Shown: positions 19,415 to 28,361, numbered from the stretch's first letter. The stretch: 64,000 bases of DNA from Lentimicrobiaceae bacterium (GCA_031262365.1 JAISHW010000108.1:1-64000); one strand, 5' to 3'. Numbers and translations are program-made. Notes: generated by a model from the sequence alone, not told the origin.

Positions 19415-19446
19415 AAAAAGCGTGTTTTTTGCCTACGTCGCTTTTT
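19415..19446. terminator. Terminator between convergent purL and methionine sulfoxide reductase genes
   Basis: AAAAAGCG (19415-19422) pairs with CGCTTTTT (19439-19446) across a 16-nt loop, with T runs on both strands. Confidence 0.55.
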
Positions 19447-19520
19447 GATTGTAAATATAATATAATCAATGTGTTACATGGTATTACAGCTTAAATTTTG
19501 TCCACATCGCCAAAAATCTT

Positions 19521-19979
19521 TCAAAAAACCAATGCTACAATTTTTGTAAGCCACTCGCTATCAATATTATCAAAACTATTTTTTTGCTCGCTGTCGACAT
19601 CTAATACACCGATAATGCGACTTTTTTTATCGAAAACAGGAATGACTATTTCCGAATTCGAACGGCTGTCGCAAGCAATATGACCGGCAAATTGATGCAC
19701 ATCAGGAACAACAACAGGTTTTTCGTCGCGAATGCCTTTCCAGCAAACGCCTGTATTTTCGGGCAAATCAATACAAGCCAAACTTCCTTGATACGGACCA
19801 ACTTGCAATTTTCCTTCGTTCAACAAATAAAAACCCGTCCAAAAAAAACATTCCATTTTATGATGCAAAACAGCTACAATTGTCGCCATATTCGAATACG
19901 GATTGTTACTTTTTTTGAGTAACGTTTCGAGTTGCGCATATAAGCGTTCGTAACGTCCAACTTTTTGGTTTGTTTTCAT
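19521..19979 (-). CDS. Free methionine-(R)-sulfoxide reductase (GAF-domain fRMsr)
   Basis: A 152-residue single-GAF-domain protein that reduces free, not protein-bound, methionine-R-sulfoxide. The family cysteines are present in LACIDL, GVCWKG and HIACDS. The last lies in the fRMsr signature DVHQFAGHIACDSRS, which distinguishes it from cyclic-nucleotide-binding GAF domains. It is transcribed alone, divergently from the GGGP synthase gene, from a -7 box 28 nt upstream. Confidence 0.92.
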   Translation of the reverse strand: MKTNQKVGRYERLYAQLETLLKKSNNPYSNMATIVAVLHHKMECFFWTGFYLLNEGKLQVGPYQGSLACIDLPENTGVCWKGIRDEKPVVVPDVHQFAGHIACDSRSNSEIVIPVFDKKSRIIGVLDVDSEQKNSFDNIDSEWLTKIVALVF

Positions 19980-20007
19980 GTTTCTATGTAAAACCTTTTA
20001 TTCGCCG

Positions 20008-20015
20008 CAAAAATA
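20008..20015 (-). promoter_or_regulatory. -7 box of the methionine sulfoxide reductase gene
   Basis: TATTTTTG on the minus strand, 28 nt upstream of the ATG at 19979. Confidence 0.5.
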
Positions 20016-20066
20016 TACAGTTTGAGTAACAAAATTAACCCTTCTGAAAAAACATATAAAAAGTCG

Positions 20067-20074
20067 TACTTTCG
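20067..20074 (+). promoter_or_regulatory. -7 box of the GGGP synthase gene
   Basis: TACTTTCG differs from TAnnTTTG in one base and lies 19 nt upstream of the ATG at 20094. It argues against translation from the in-frame start at 20022. Confidence 0.4.
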
Positions 20075-20093
20075 TGCTGAAAAATCCGAGCGT

Positions 20094-20825
20094 ATGAGTC
20101 TTTACGATGTGTTTAAAACGACCAAAAAAAAATTGACCGTTTTAGTTGACCCTGACAAGCCAACCGACAAAGAAATTATAAAACTGGCAAAGAGTGCCGA
20201 ACAAGCAAAAGTCGATTTTCTGTTTGTTGGAGGCAGCTTGCTGACAAGTGGAAACCTTGATAGTTGCATCAAATTGCTGAAAGAACATACAAGCATTCCG
20301 GTATTTATTTTTCCGGGAAACTCAATGATGTTAAGCAATAAAGCCGATGGATTTTTGTTTTTATCGCTCATTTCGGGACGCAATGCCGAAATGCTGATTG
20401 GTCGCCATGTGATTGCCGCTCCGTATTTGAAAATGAGTCAAATCGAAGTTTTGTCGACAGGATATATGCTCATCGACAGCGGTAAACAAACTTCCGTTTC
20501 GTATATGAGCAGCACCGTTCCAATTCCTTACGACAAAAAAGATATTGCTATTTGCACAGCAATGGCAGGCGAAATGTTAGGAATGAAACTCATTTTTATG
20601 GATGCCGGATCAGGTGCCGAAAAAGCAATTTCTACCGAAATGATTGCTGCTGTAAAACAAAGCATTAGCGTTCCGTTGCTTGTTGGCGGCGGTATTCGAA
20701 CGCCCGAAATAGCCGTAAAAAGCGCACAAGCCGGTGCCGATATCATCGTTATAGGAAATGTTTTGGAACAAGATGCTGATTTATTGGAACAATTTACCAG
20801 TGCCATTCACAACCTGAACAAATAA
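20094..20825 (+). CDS. Geranylgeranylglyceryl phosphate synthase family protein (GGGPS/PcrB)
   Basis: A 243-residue TIM-barrel prenyltransferase that joins a polyprenyl diphosphate to glycerol-1-phosphate. Signatures: LVDPDKP near the N-terminus, DFLFVGGSLLTSG, IFPGNS, YLKMSQIEVLSTGYMLID, the mid-barrel DAGSGAE, and the phosphate-binding LLVGGGIRTPE and ADIIVIGNVLEQD. Archaea use this for ether lipids. Bacteroidota have their own branch, whose physiological product is not clearly known. The ATG at 20094 was chosen over 20022 because of the promoter position and because homology begins at MSLYDVF. The gene ends 17 nt before the peptidase gene. Confidence 0.93.
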   Translation: MSLYDVFKTTKKKLTVLVDPDKPTDKEIIKLAKSAEQAKVDFLFVGGSLLTSGNLDSCIKLLKEHTSIPVFIFPGNSMMLSNKADGFLFLSLISGRNAEMLIGRHVIAAPYLKMSQIEVLSTGYMLIDSGKQTSVSYMSSTVPIPYDKKDIAICTAMAGEMLGMKLIFMDAGSGAEKAISTEMIAAVKQSISVPLLVGGGIRTPEIAVKSAQAGADIIVIGNVLEQDADLLEQFTSAIHNLNK

Positions 20826-20842
20826 TTAAAAAATATAAAATC

Positions 20843-22978
20843 ATGAAAAAATTAATCGTTTTTGCTTTTATTGTTGCTCTTTGCAATCAAACAAACGTCT
20901 TCTCACAAACAAAAAAACTCACACCAGAAGATGCCGCTTATTTGAATCGCGAACTTTATCCGAAACAAATGAATCAGCTTCAATGGCTTGGCGATGCAGA
21001 TCGCTACACGTATGTTGAAGATGGAAAACTAATGGTTCAAGATGCCGAAAAGAAAACAAACAGCACCTTGCTCACGCTTGAGCAACTGAACGAAATATTT
21101 GAAAAACAAGGACTTGAGTCTGTTAAAAATTTTCCGCGATTTCATTGGATTGATGACCACTCGGCTTGGTTTATATCAAAACGATCTGTTTTTACAATCG
21201 ATCTCAAAACAAAAACCATTACAAAAAAAGCAACGTTGCCAGAAGGTGCCGAAAATATCGAAGTAGCTCCACAATCGTTTAAAGTAGCTTACACAATCGA
21301 AAACAATTTATTTATCGCTACCGAAACCGAACAAATTCAACTTACTGATAATGCGAAAAATATCGTAGCCGGACAACCTGTTCACCGCAGTGAATTCGGT
21401 ATTGCGCAATCCAGTTTTTGGTCGAACGACAACAAAAAATTAGCTTATTACCTCATGGACGAAACAATGGTAACCGACTATCCGTTGGTCGACATCGACA
21501 CGCGCATTGCTACCGTTCACAACATTAAATATCCGATGTCGGGAATGGCAAGCCATCAGGTAAAATTGATGATTTACAACGTAGAAACAAAACAAACTAC
21601 TGCCATTCAAACCGGCGAACCGGCTGAACAATATCTGACAGCAATCACTTGGAATCCGGACAACAAAAATATTTTTATTGGTCTATTAAATCGCGGTCAA
21701 AATCATTTGAAATTCAATATGTACAATGTCGAAAATGGCACTTTCGTAAAAACCTTGTTCGAGGAAATAAGCGATAAATATGTGGAGCCTTTACATGCGG
21801 CAACTTTTTTGCCTAACAAAGCAGACCAATTTGTTTGGCAAAGTCGTCGCGACGGCTTCAACCATTTATATTTGTATAAAACCGACGGGACGCTCATCAA
21901 GCAACTTACAAAAGGAAATTGGGAAATAACCGATTTTATTGGTTTCGACAAAAAAGGAACAAACATTTTTTATGCTTCGACAGCTGTTTCGCCACTTGAG
22001 CGTCATTTTTACAAACAAAATCTGAACGCGAAAAACGGAACAAAAATAACCACCGAAGCCGGAACACACTATGTACAACCGAGCAAAAGCGGAAAATATT
22101 TTCTCGATACCTATTCGAGTGGCACCGTTCCAAACAACGTACTTGTGCTGAACGAGAACGCAAAAACACTGCATCAACTTTTCGAAGCCGAAAATCCGCT
22201 TGCCGAATACAATTTGGGCGAAACAACATTGGTTACCCTGAAATCGGACGAAGGACACGATTTATATGCCCGCATGATTAAACCAGCCAATTTCGATCCG
22301 ACAAAAAAATATCCGGTTGTGATTTATGTTTACGGAGGTCCACACTCGCAAATGATTTCGAACTCATGGCTTTATGGCGCAAATTTTTATTTAAACTATT
22401 TAGCACAAGAAGGTTACATTGTGTTTACACTCGATAATAGAGGCACGTCAAATCGCGGAACAGCATTCGAACAAGCAATCTTCCGCCGGTGCGGACAAGT
22501 CGAAATGCAAGACCAAATGACAGGAATCGCATATTTGAAAACACTTCCGTATGTCGACAGCAAACGTATCGGTGTCGATGGTTGGAGCTACGGCGGTTTC
22601 ATGTCGATTTCGCTCAAATTAAACCATCCCGAAACATTTAAAGTTGCCACAGCAGGCGGTCCCGTAATTGATTGGAAATATTACGAAATTATGTATGGCG
22701 AACGTTATATGGATTCGCCTGACGAAAATCCTGAAGGATACGAACTAACCAGCTTGCTCAACAAAGCTGATAAATTGGAAGGAAAACTGTTGGTTATTCA
22801 CTGCACAACTGATCCGGTTGTGGTTTGGCAACACAGCCTTACGTTTATCGAAGCCTGTATTAAAGCCGGAAAATTAATCGATTATTTTGTGTATCCGGGG
22901 CACGATCACAATGTGTACGGAAAGGATCGGGCGCATTTAATTCGGAAAATTACTAATTATTTCAACGAAAACTTATAA
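20843..22978 (+). CDS. Secreted prolyl oligopeptidase-family S9 peptidase (dipeptidyl-peptidase IV type)
   Basis: A 711-residue periplasmic or surface serine peptidase. The signal peptide ends near VFSQ at residue 22. A beta-propeller of about 400 residues follows, then the alpha/beta-hydrolase domain with Ser582 in GWSYGGF, Asp657 in TTDPV and the His of PGHDHNV near 689. DPP-IV-like enzymes remove X-Pro dipeptides and are abundant in peptide-fermenting Bacteroidales. Its stop codon abuts the ATG of the TPR gene, so the two are coupled. Confidence 0.93.
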   Translation: MKKLIVFAFIVALCNQTNVFSQTKKLTPEDAAYLNRELYPKQMNQLQWLGDADRYTYVEDGKLMVQDAEKKTNSTLLTLEQLNEIFEKQGLESVKNFPRFHWIDDHSAWFISKRSVFTIDLKTKTITKKATLPEGAENIEVAPQSFKVAYTIENNLFIATETEQIQLTDNAKNIVAGQPVHRSEFGIAQSSFWSNDNKKLAYYLMDETMVTDYPLVDIDTRIATVHNIKYPMSGMASHQVKLMIYNVETKQTTAIQTGEPAEQYLTAITWNPDNKNIFIGLLNRGQNHLKFNMYNVENGTFVKTLFEEISDKYVEPLHAATFLPNKADQFVWQSRRDGFNHLYLYKTDGTLIKQLTKGNWEITDFIGFDKKGTNIFYASTAVSPLERHFYKQNLNAKNGTKITTEAGTHYVQPSKSGKYFLDTYSSGTVPNNVLVLNENAKTLHQLFEAENPLAEYNLGETTLVTLKSDEGHDLYARMIKPANFDPTKKYPVVIYVYGGPHSQMISNSWLYGANFYLNYLAQEGYIVFTLDNRGTSNRGTAFEQAIFRRCGQVEMQDQMTGIAYLKTLPYVDSKRIGVDGWSYGGFMSISLKLNHPETFKVATAGGPVIDWKYYEIMYGERYMDSPDENPEGYELTSLLNKADKLEGKLLVIHCTTDPVVVWQHSLTFIEACIKAGKLIDYFVYPGHDHNVYGKDRAHLIRKITNYFNENL

Positions 22979-24145
22979 ATGATTCGTAATCAAATACATA
23001 AATATCTTTTCGTTTTTTTATTTTCAATTGCTTTTCCAAACGTAAGCGGTCAATCAGAAAAAACGGTACAATCGGAAGTTGTTATTGAAAAAAATAATTC
23101 GGAACAGAAAGACGAAATTGCTTGTAAACGCGACAGTATCAAACTATTTCGCGAAAGCGATATTGTAAAAGCATTGAAATTAAGTCGCGAAGCATACCAA
23201 ATAGCAACCGAAACACGCAAAGACAGTCTGAAAGCATACATTGTACAGGAAGAGGGGAGGCTTTATACAATTTTACACGATTATATTGAAGCGCACAAAA
23301 AATTTACCGAAGCTAAAATACTATTTCAAAAATATCGCGACTACAACGGTTTGGCTGATGTATATGCCGACATTGGCCAGTTGAGTTTTTTAGACGGAAA
23401 TTTCGACGAAGCACTTGACTTTTTTGTTCGTGCCAACACGATTCTTGTCGAAATCGCTGACGACAAAACACTCGCTTCCAACCAAATGAAACTTGCCGAT
23501 ATGTTTTTTTTGAAACAAGATTATGCGCGAGCTTTGGACTTTTATTTGTCGGCACAAACTATCTGGGAGCAAGAAAAATTGCCGTCGCGACAAGCCGATG
23601 CTTTACTTGGTATGGCAAAAGTTTTTCGGCAGACCGATCACTTGACCGATGCGCAAAATAATTTCGAAGAAGCCGAAAATTTATACCGACAAGAAAACGC
23701 GCTGTTGCCTTTGGCGCGGCTTCAAATTGCTTATGCCGAAATGCTTTTTCAAGTAAATAAAAACGCGACAAAAGCCTTAGAAAAACTCAAAGAATCAGAA
23801 ATAACGTTGCTTGAGCAGCAACAGACAACTGATTTAATCGAAAATTACCACATACAACAAGCCATTTACAAACAAAAAGAACTTTACAAAGAGGCACTAA
23901 TCGTTTCCGAAAAAAGAAATTTGTTACAAAACGACTCGTGGAACCAACGGAAACAACAAATTTTTTCCGAACTGCAAACCCGTTTTCGAACAAAAGAACT
24001 CGAGGAAATGATTGTGAATCAACAGATTCAACTACAAGAAGCATCGCGCCGATTGCTCCTAATCAAAATAACAAGCGGCGTGTTAATCGTAACCTTAATT
24101 GTTCTTCTGATTTACATTGTGCAACGAAAAAAGAAACCGTTATAA
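22979..24145 (+). CDS. Exported TPR-repeat protein with C-terminal membrane anchor
   Basis: A 388-residue protein: signal peptide to about residue 25 (NVSGQ), six or more tetratricopeptide-like helical pairs (roughly residues 60-320), a coiled-coil segment (LQTRFRTKELEEMIVNQQIQLQEA), then one membrane helix and the basic tail QRKKKPL. This is the layout of the sensory half of Bacteroidota hybrid kinases and LuxR-type regulators, but no effector domain follows. It could be a signalling stub or a scaffold for the coupled peptidase. No function is assigned. Confidence 0.8.
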   Translation: MIRNQIHKYLFVFLFSIAFPNVSGQSEKTVQSEVVIEKNNSEQKDEIACKRDSIKLFRESDIVKALKLSREAYQIATETRKDSLKAYIVQEEGRLYTILHDYIEAHKKFTEAKILFQKYRDYNGLADVYADIGQLSFLDGNFDEALDFFVRANTILVEIADDKTLASNQMKLADMFFLKQDYARALDFYLSAQTIWEQEKLPSRQADALLGMAKVFRQTDHLTDAQNNFEEAENLYRQENALLPLARLQIAYAEMLFQVNKNATKALEKLKESEITLLEQQQTTDLIENYHIQQAIYKQKELYKEALIVSEKRNLLQNDSWNQRKQQIFSELQTRFRTKELEEMIVNQQIQLQEASRRLLLIKITSGVLIVTLIVLLIYIVQRKKKPL

Positions 24146-24281
24146 TTTAAAATTAATCTTGCTTACTTTAAAATTTAGGATCGTAAGAGAAATGGAATCT
24201 TGAAACTTCGAAATCTTGGAATAGACTTGATGCTTGTCTCTTGTAACGAAATAATATTTCGACACATTCAATTGTTTTCCA

Positions 24282-24289
24282 TACTTTTG
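24282..24289 (+). promoter_or_regulatory. -7 box of the FG-GAP gene
   Basis: TACTTTTG, 22 nt upstream of the ATG at 24312. Confidence 0.5.
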
Positions 24290-24311
24290 TATCATTGAAA
24301 AAACGAAAGAA

Positions 24312-25829
24312 ATGCTACGAAAATTAATACCAATACTTTTTCTTTTCGCTTCTACCTCTTTATTTTCGCAAACGCCAACGTTCACGCTGTATCAAAATTT
24401 GGGTAAACGAATGATCCAGTCAGATGCCGTTTGGATTTCGTCAAACAGACAAGTTGATTTGGTGGTGTTGGGCGAAGATATGAACGCCAAAGGAGCTGTA
24501 TCAACCTATTATTACAAACAAGGAAAAGGACAAAAATTCGCACTAACAAACGTTGGACTTCCAGCTATTTACAACGGAAGTATTGGTGTAGCCGATTTTA
24601 ATTCGGACGGTAACCCTGCTATTTTCATTACAGGGAAAAACGCACAGGGAAAAAATATTTCGGGAATCTATTTACGCCAACTAAACGGAACATTTAAAAT
24701 CGCACCCCACCAAACGTTTATTCCGCTTTCGGGCGGATCGCTGCAAGTTGATGATCTTGATGGCGACGACGATTTCGATTTGCTGATTTGTGGTTTGGAT
24801 CAAAGAGGAAATCCACAAACATTAGTTTATACAAGCGATCTCGATTCGCTTTCGCTTGAAAACATCAAATTACCGGGCATACACCAAGGAATGGCGCGTT
24901 GGGGCGACATCAACAACGACGGTTTTAAAGACATTATCCTGACCGGAAATTCGCTACAAGGACCAATTACAAGAATTTATGTGTATTCAGCGATCGAAAA
25001 AAAATACAAACGCTTGCGGCAATCGTTTGTCGGATTGTATAATAGTGCCGTTGCTTTTGCCGATTTCAACAACGACGGACAGCTCGACTTTTTTATTGCC
25101 GGAACACAAAGCGACGGAAACCCATATACGCACGTTTTTAGAGGAAATCGCGACTTGACATTTACCGATGTAACACCCTCTGATATGCGCCAACTGAAAA
25201 ACATTTCGTTCGATATCGGCGATTTCGATGCCGATGCTGATTTCGACATCATCATCACTGGCGAAAGCAACGAACGCCCTTACACCATACTTTACGAAAA
25301 TTTTGGAAACTTCGTTTTTAAAGATTCCTTTGGCGGATTTCCTGCCGTAACAGAAGGAACCGTTCGTTTTGGCAATTTCGATAAAGATGGCGATTTGGAT
25401 ATTTATATTACAGGAATCGACGATTGCAACGATTTCTACGGCGGTATTTTCCGAAACAACCTGAATCCGCCTTTTACACCTGAAGAAGAATATATCAGCG
25501 AAGATGTTATTGAACTACCACTCGAAAATCCAGCAAGAGGACCTTATTATTATTTTGTATTCTCTTCGTGTTATTGCGATTTCGATAATAGCGGCAAGAA
25601 ATCATACAACGCTTTTGTAAGCAACATTCACCGCGAAAATAATGATTTCGAGCTGACTTACATATTCAACAATCAGATTTTGAGAAACTTTCCGGGCGGA
25701 CCGCTTATCGATGGCGGACACCGTACCTCGAACGCTTTTATCAGTATCCAAGATGCCGAAGAAGGACGCAAACAAGTCATCGACTCGTACAACTACGACA
25801 ACTTCAAGGTTCATTATATCAACTGGTAA
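24312..25829 (+). CDS. Secreted FG-GAP/VCBS repeat protein
   Basis: A 505-residue exported protein with a signal peptide ending near LFSQ (residue 20). Six or so repeats of about 55-60 residues follow, each with a calcium-binding-type core such as DFNSDGNPAIFITG, DLDGDDDFDLLICG, DINNDGFKDIILTG, DFNNDGQLDFFIAG, DFDADADFDIIITG and FDKDGDLDIYITG. Such repeats form integrin-alpha-like beta-propellers involved in adhesion or binding. A Cys-containing C-terminal region (SSCYCDFD) follows. No type IX secretion C-terminal domain was recognised. Partner unknown. Confidence 0.88.
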   Translation: MLRKLIPILFLFASTSLFSQTPTFTLYQNLGKRMIQSDAVWISSNRQVDLVVLGEDMNAKGAVSTYYYKQGKGQKFALTNVGLPAIYNGSIGVADFNSDGNPAIFITGKNAQGKNISGIYLRQLNGTFKIAPHQTFIPLSGGSLQVDDLDGDDDFDLLICGLDQRGNPQTLVYTSDLDSLSLENIKLPGIHQGMARWGDINNDGFKDIILTGNSLQGPITRIYVYSAIEKKYKRLRQSFVGLYNSAVAFADFNNDGQLDFFIAGTQSDGNPYTHVFRGNRDLTFTDVTPSDMRQLKNISFDIGDFDADADFDIIITGESNERPYTILYENFGNFVFKDSFGGFPAVTEGTVRFGNFDKDGDLDIYITGIDDCNDFYGGIFRNNLNPPFTPEEEYISEDVIELPLENPARGPYYYFVFSSCYCDFDNSGKKSYNAFVSNIHRENNDFELTYIFNNQILRNFPGGPLIDGGHRTSNAFISIQDAEEGRKQVIDSYNYDNFKVHYINW

Positions 25830-25871
25830 GCTTGCATATTAAAAAGAAAAGATCTGTTTAACTTTTTTCTG

Positions 25872-26288
25872 ATGAACAAAAAAAAACCGACACTTACCGA
25901 GCTGAATGCTATCAACAAAGGAACGATGATGGCATTTTTAGGAATGGAATACCTCGAAGTAAATGAGGGTGAAGTTTATGCCCGCATGCCCGTAACCGAA
26001 CGAAACCGACAACCGCAAGGTTTGTTGCACGGAGGAAGCTGTGTCGCTTTTGCCGAAACTGTTGGCGGCCTTGGGTCGCTTTATTTGATCGATCACGAAA
26101 ATTTCGATGTGCGCGGCTCACAAATCAACGCAAACCATATACGAGCCGTTAAAGAAGGATGGGTTTTCGCAAAAGCAACAATTATCCATCAAGGAAAATC
26201 GACACATGTTTGGAACATTGACATTTTGAACAAAGCGCACGAAATTGTGTCGACCTGCCGATTGACGAATTTTATTGTTGCGAAATAA
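25872..26288 (+). CDS. PaaI-type hotdog-fold acyl-CoA thioesterase
   Basis: A 138-residue single hotdog domain. The active-site region QGLLHGGSCVAFAETVGGLGS has the HGG plus downstream acidic residue of PaaI/ComA (menaquinone-pathway) thioesterases. The substrate might be 1,4-dihydroxy-2-naphthoyl-CoA or a phenylacetyl-type CoA; sequence alone does not decide. It begins 43 nt after the FG-GAP gene. Confidence 0.88.
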   Translation: MNKKKPTLTELNAINKGTMMAFLGMEYLEVNEGEVYARMPVTERNRQPQGLLHGGSCVAFAETVGGLGSLYLIDHENFDVRGSQINANHIRAVKEGWVFAKATIIHQGKSTHVWNIDILNKAHEIVSTCRLTNFIVAK

Positions 26289-26354
26289 AACCAAAACACC
26301 ATTTGAATCGGATTTCGATTTTTTTACCGAAAAATTGTTGTGTTTTTTACTTTT

Positions 26355-27149
26355 ATGGATTCTTATTTTTTATATAGAAAAGCTTGGATAGCTGCTCATG
26401 CACCGCATTTGGGACAAAAACTCAGCACACAACAAAGCAAAAAGTTGTTGAACCGTGGTGGTTTGTTCGTTCGCAATATATACAATTTCGACAATACCGA
26501 AAACAAAAACTTTTGGTATGTGATAAAAGATCATTTTGGCGGACTTGACGAACTTTCGTCCAGAACCAGAACAAAGGTGCGTAAAGCACTGAAAACGTAC
26601 GATATTCGAAAAATAAACAAAGAAGAAATGCTGCAAAATGGTTTCTCCGTTTTTGTTGCCGCAGCGAAAAAATACAAACGAAAAACGCGAACTTTGTCCG
26701 AAAAACAATTTTACGATTTAATCAACCAATCCAAAAATACCGACTTTTGGATGTGTTTCGAAAAAACAACACAAAATCCCGTAGCCTTAGCGATCAACAG
26801 TTTGATCGACAATACGTGCGCCTATTCCATCTTGAAAACCGACCCGAACTATTTAGGCTCCACCTATCCGAATTACGGACTACTATTTGAAATGAATCGT
26901 TATTATTTAGACGAACAAAAAATGAAATACGTAAACGATGGCTCACGAACGATAACCGAACGTTCTCAAATACAGCAATTTCTCGAAAAAAGATTTCACT
27001 TCAGAAAAGCGTATTGTAACTTAACGATTCATTATGCAACATGGATGAAACCGATTGTACGTGTTTTGTATCCATGCAGAAAATTCATTCCTTTGCAAAA
27101 TGTTAGGGATTTGTTGAATATGGAATCTATGCATCGTGGCGAAAAATAA
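26355..27149 (+). CDS. FemAB/GNAT-like protein of the exosortase-polysaccharide cluster
   Basis: A protein of about 264 residues with no strict motif match, but with the look of the GNAT/FemAB acyl- or aminoacyl-transferase fold in its second half: a central region (KTDFW-like strand, PVALAINSLIDNTCAYSIL, YPNYGLLFEMNRYYL) and a terminal YVNDGSRTITERS...FRKAYC. Similar proteins accompany sugar transferases in Bacteroidota capsule loci. The ATG at 26355 was preferred to the GTG at 26340. It overlaps the sugar transferase by 14 nt. Function unproven. Confidence 0.65.
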   Translation: MDSYFLYRKAWIAAHAPHLGQKLSTQQSKKLLNRGGLFVRNIYNFDNTENKNFWYVIKDHFGGLDELSSRTRTKVRKALKTYDIRKINKEEMLQNGFSVFVAAAKKYKRKTRTLSEKQFYDLINQSKNTDFWMCFEKTTQNPVALAINSLIDNTCAYSILKTDPNYLGSTYPNYGLLFEMNRYYLDEQKMKYVNDGSRTITERSQIQQFLEKRFHFRKAYCNLTIHYATWMKPIVRVLYPCRKFIPLQNVRDLLNMESMHRGEK

Positions 27150-27747
27150 AGAAAACCGAAAATTCTTGATCAAATATTGTTTCGATAAAATAATTGCTTT
27201 TTTGAGCTTGATTTTATTAAGTCCCGTGTTGTTCGTTATTGCTGTAATGATCAAACTGAAAATGCCCGACGGACCAATAATTTTTCGTCAAGAACGCATT
27301 GGAAAAGACGCTAAACCATTCAAAATTTACAAATTTCGAACAATGATAATGCAACACGATCATTCGCCGGTTTCTGTTTTGGGCGAAAGTCGTATAACGC
27401 CTTTTGGTGCTTTTCTGAGACGTTACAAACTGGATTGTTTGCCCGAATTTTGGAATGTTTTGCTTGGCGAGATGAGTTTGGTCGGTCCACGACCCGATGT
27501 GCCCGGCTACGCCGATAAATTGGAAGGAGAAAACCGCCGAATTTTAGAAATGAAACCGGGAATCACGGGTCAGGCAACATTGAAATACAAAAACGAAGAA
27601 AAAATTTTGGCGCAACAAGACAATCCACGTGTTTACAACGATACATACATTTATCCCGATAAAGTTCGGATAAATTTAGAATACGTCCGAAATTGGCGTT
27701 TCTCGACCGACTTGAAAATTATTTACTACACACTTTTTTCGAAATGA
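27136..27747 (+). CDS. Monotopic phosphoglycosyl transferase (bacterial sugar transferase family)
   Basis: A 203-residue small PGT of the PglC/WcaJ-core type, which moves a sugar-phosphate from a nucleotide sugar to undecaprenyl phosphate to start a surface polysaccharide or glycan. It has a re-entrant membrane helix at about residues 17-40, then IIFRQERIGKDAKPFKIYKFRTM, GEMSLVGPRPDVPGYAD and KPGITGQATLKY. The catalytic Asp-Glu dyad position reads LDCLPEF: Asp100 is present but the following Glu is Cys101, which is unusual. The start is GTG at 27136, inside the previous gene. Its stop overlaps the exosortase ATG (ATGA). Confidence 0.92.
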   Translation: MAKNKENRKFLIKYCFDKIIAFLSLILLSPVLFVIAVMIKLKMPDGPIIFRQERIGKDAKPFKIYKFRTMIMQHDHSPVSVLGESRITPFGAFLRRYKLDCLPEFWNVLLGEMSLVGPRPDVPGYADKLEGENRRILEMKPGITGQATLKYKNEEKILAQQDNPRVYNDTYIYPDKVRINLEYVRNWRFSTDLKIIYYTLFSK

Positions 27748-28361
27748 AAAACTTTAAAAAACACCTACAGAATACGCGAAACACATTCGATAAACTGTAT
27801 GCCAATCGTTTTTATCAGCCCTTGGTCGATGTGTCGCTTTTTGCCATATTGATTTTCAGTTTTCATTTTTTATACCATGCTTGGATAAATGTCAATTTCT
27901 ATCCGTTTCGAGCGCAAATAGATTGGTTGTTTCGCGAAAATTCGGCTTTGCTGTTTGATCAAAGTTGTTGGGTTTTGCAGCATCTTTTCGGAATCGACAT
28001 TGTTACACACGAACAAACGATACACATTTTGAGCAATCAAAATCAGATCACTTACGTCGAAGTAGCTCCCGAATGTACCAGCCTGAAACAATGGATGCAT
28101 TGGCTATTTTTAATGCTGTTATTTCCGGGTCCTTGGAAACACAAACTTTGGTATATTCCTTTAGGCTTGATTGTCATACAATTTGTAAATGTAATCCGCA
28201 TTGTCGGACTCTCGTTGTTATTAATTCCGTACCCAAATTCTTTTGAATTTTTGCACAATTATATTTTTAAAACATTCTTTTATTTCATGATTTTCTTGAT
28301 GTGGCTCATTTGGGTCGAATGTTTTGTACATCGAAAAAAGAAAGTAATTCATACCTCATAA
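27744..28361 (+). CDS. Exosortase/archaeosortase-family membrane protein
   Basis: A 205-residue multi-pass protein with the three conserved residues of the family: Cys111 in APECTSLKQW, Arg152 in NVIRIVG and His171 in FLHNYIF, each at the edge of a predicted membrane helix. Exosortases cleave a C-terminal sorting signal and hand the protein to an exopolysaccharide or lipid. The ATG at 27744 was taken as the start; 17 further codons upstream lie inside the transferase gene. It cannot be assigned to a named Xrt subtype by eye. No substrate with an obvious sorting signal was found in the window. Confidence 0.85.
   Translation: MKNFKKHLQNTRNTFDKLYANRFYQPLVDVSLFAILIFSFHFLYHAWINVNFYPFRAQIDWLFRENSALLFDQSCWVLQHLFGIDIVTHEQTIHILSNQNQITYVEVAPECTSLKQWMHWLFLMLLFPGPWKHKLWYIPLGLIVIQFVNVIRIVGLSLLLIPYPNSFEFLHNYIFKTFFYFMIFLMWLIWVECFVHRKKKVIHTS

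Noticed and set aside
24040-24145. Membrane helix plus basic tail of the TPR protein as an exosortase sorting signal
   Set aside because: The helix is preceded by a coiled coil rather than a short conserved motif, and the layout is common in TPR signalling proteins without exosortase.
24312-25829. FG-GAP protein as a type IX secretion cargo
   Set aside because: The C-terminus (ending VHYINW) lacks a recognisable type IX C-terminal domain.
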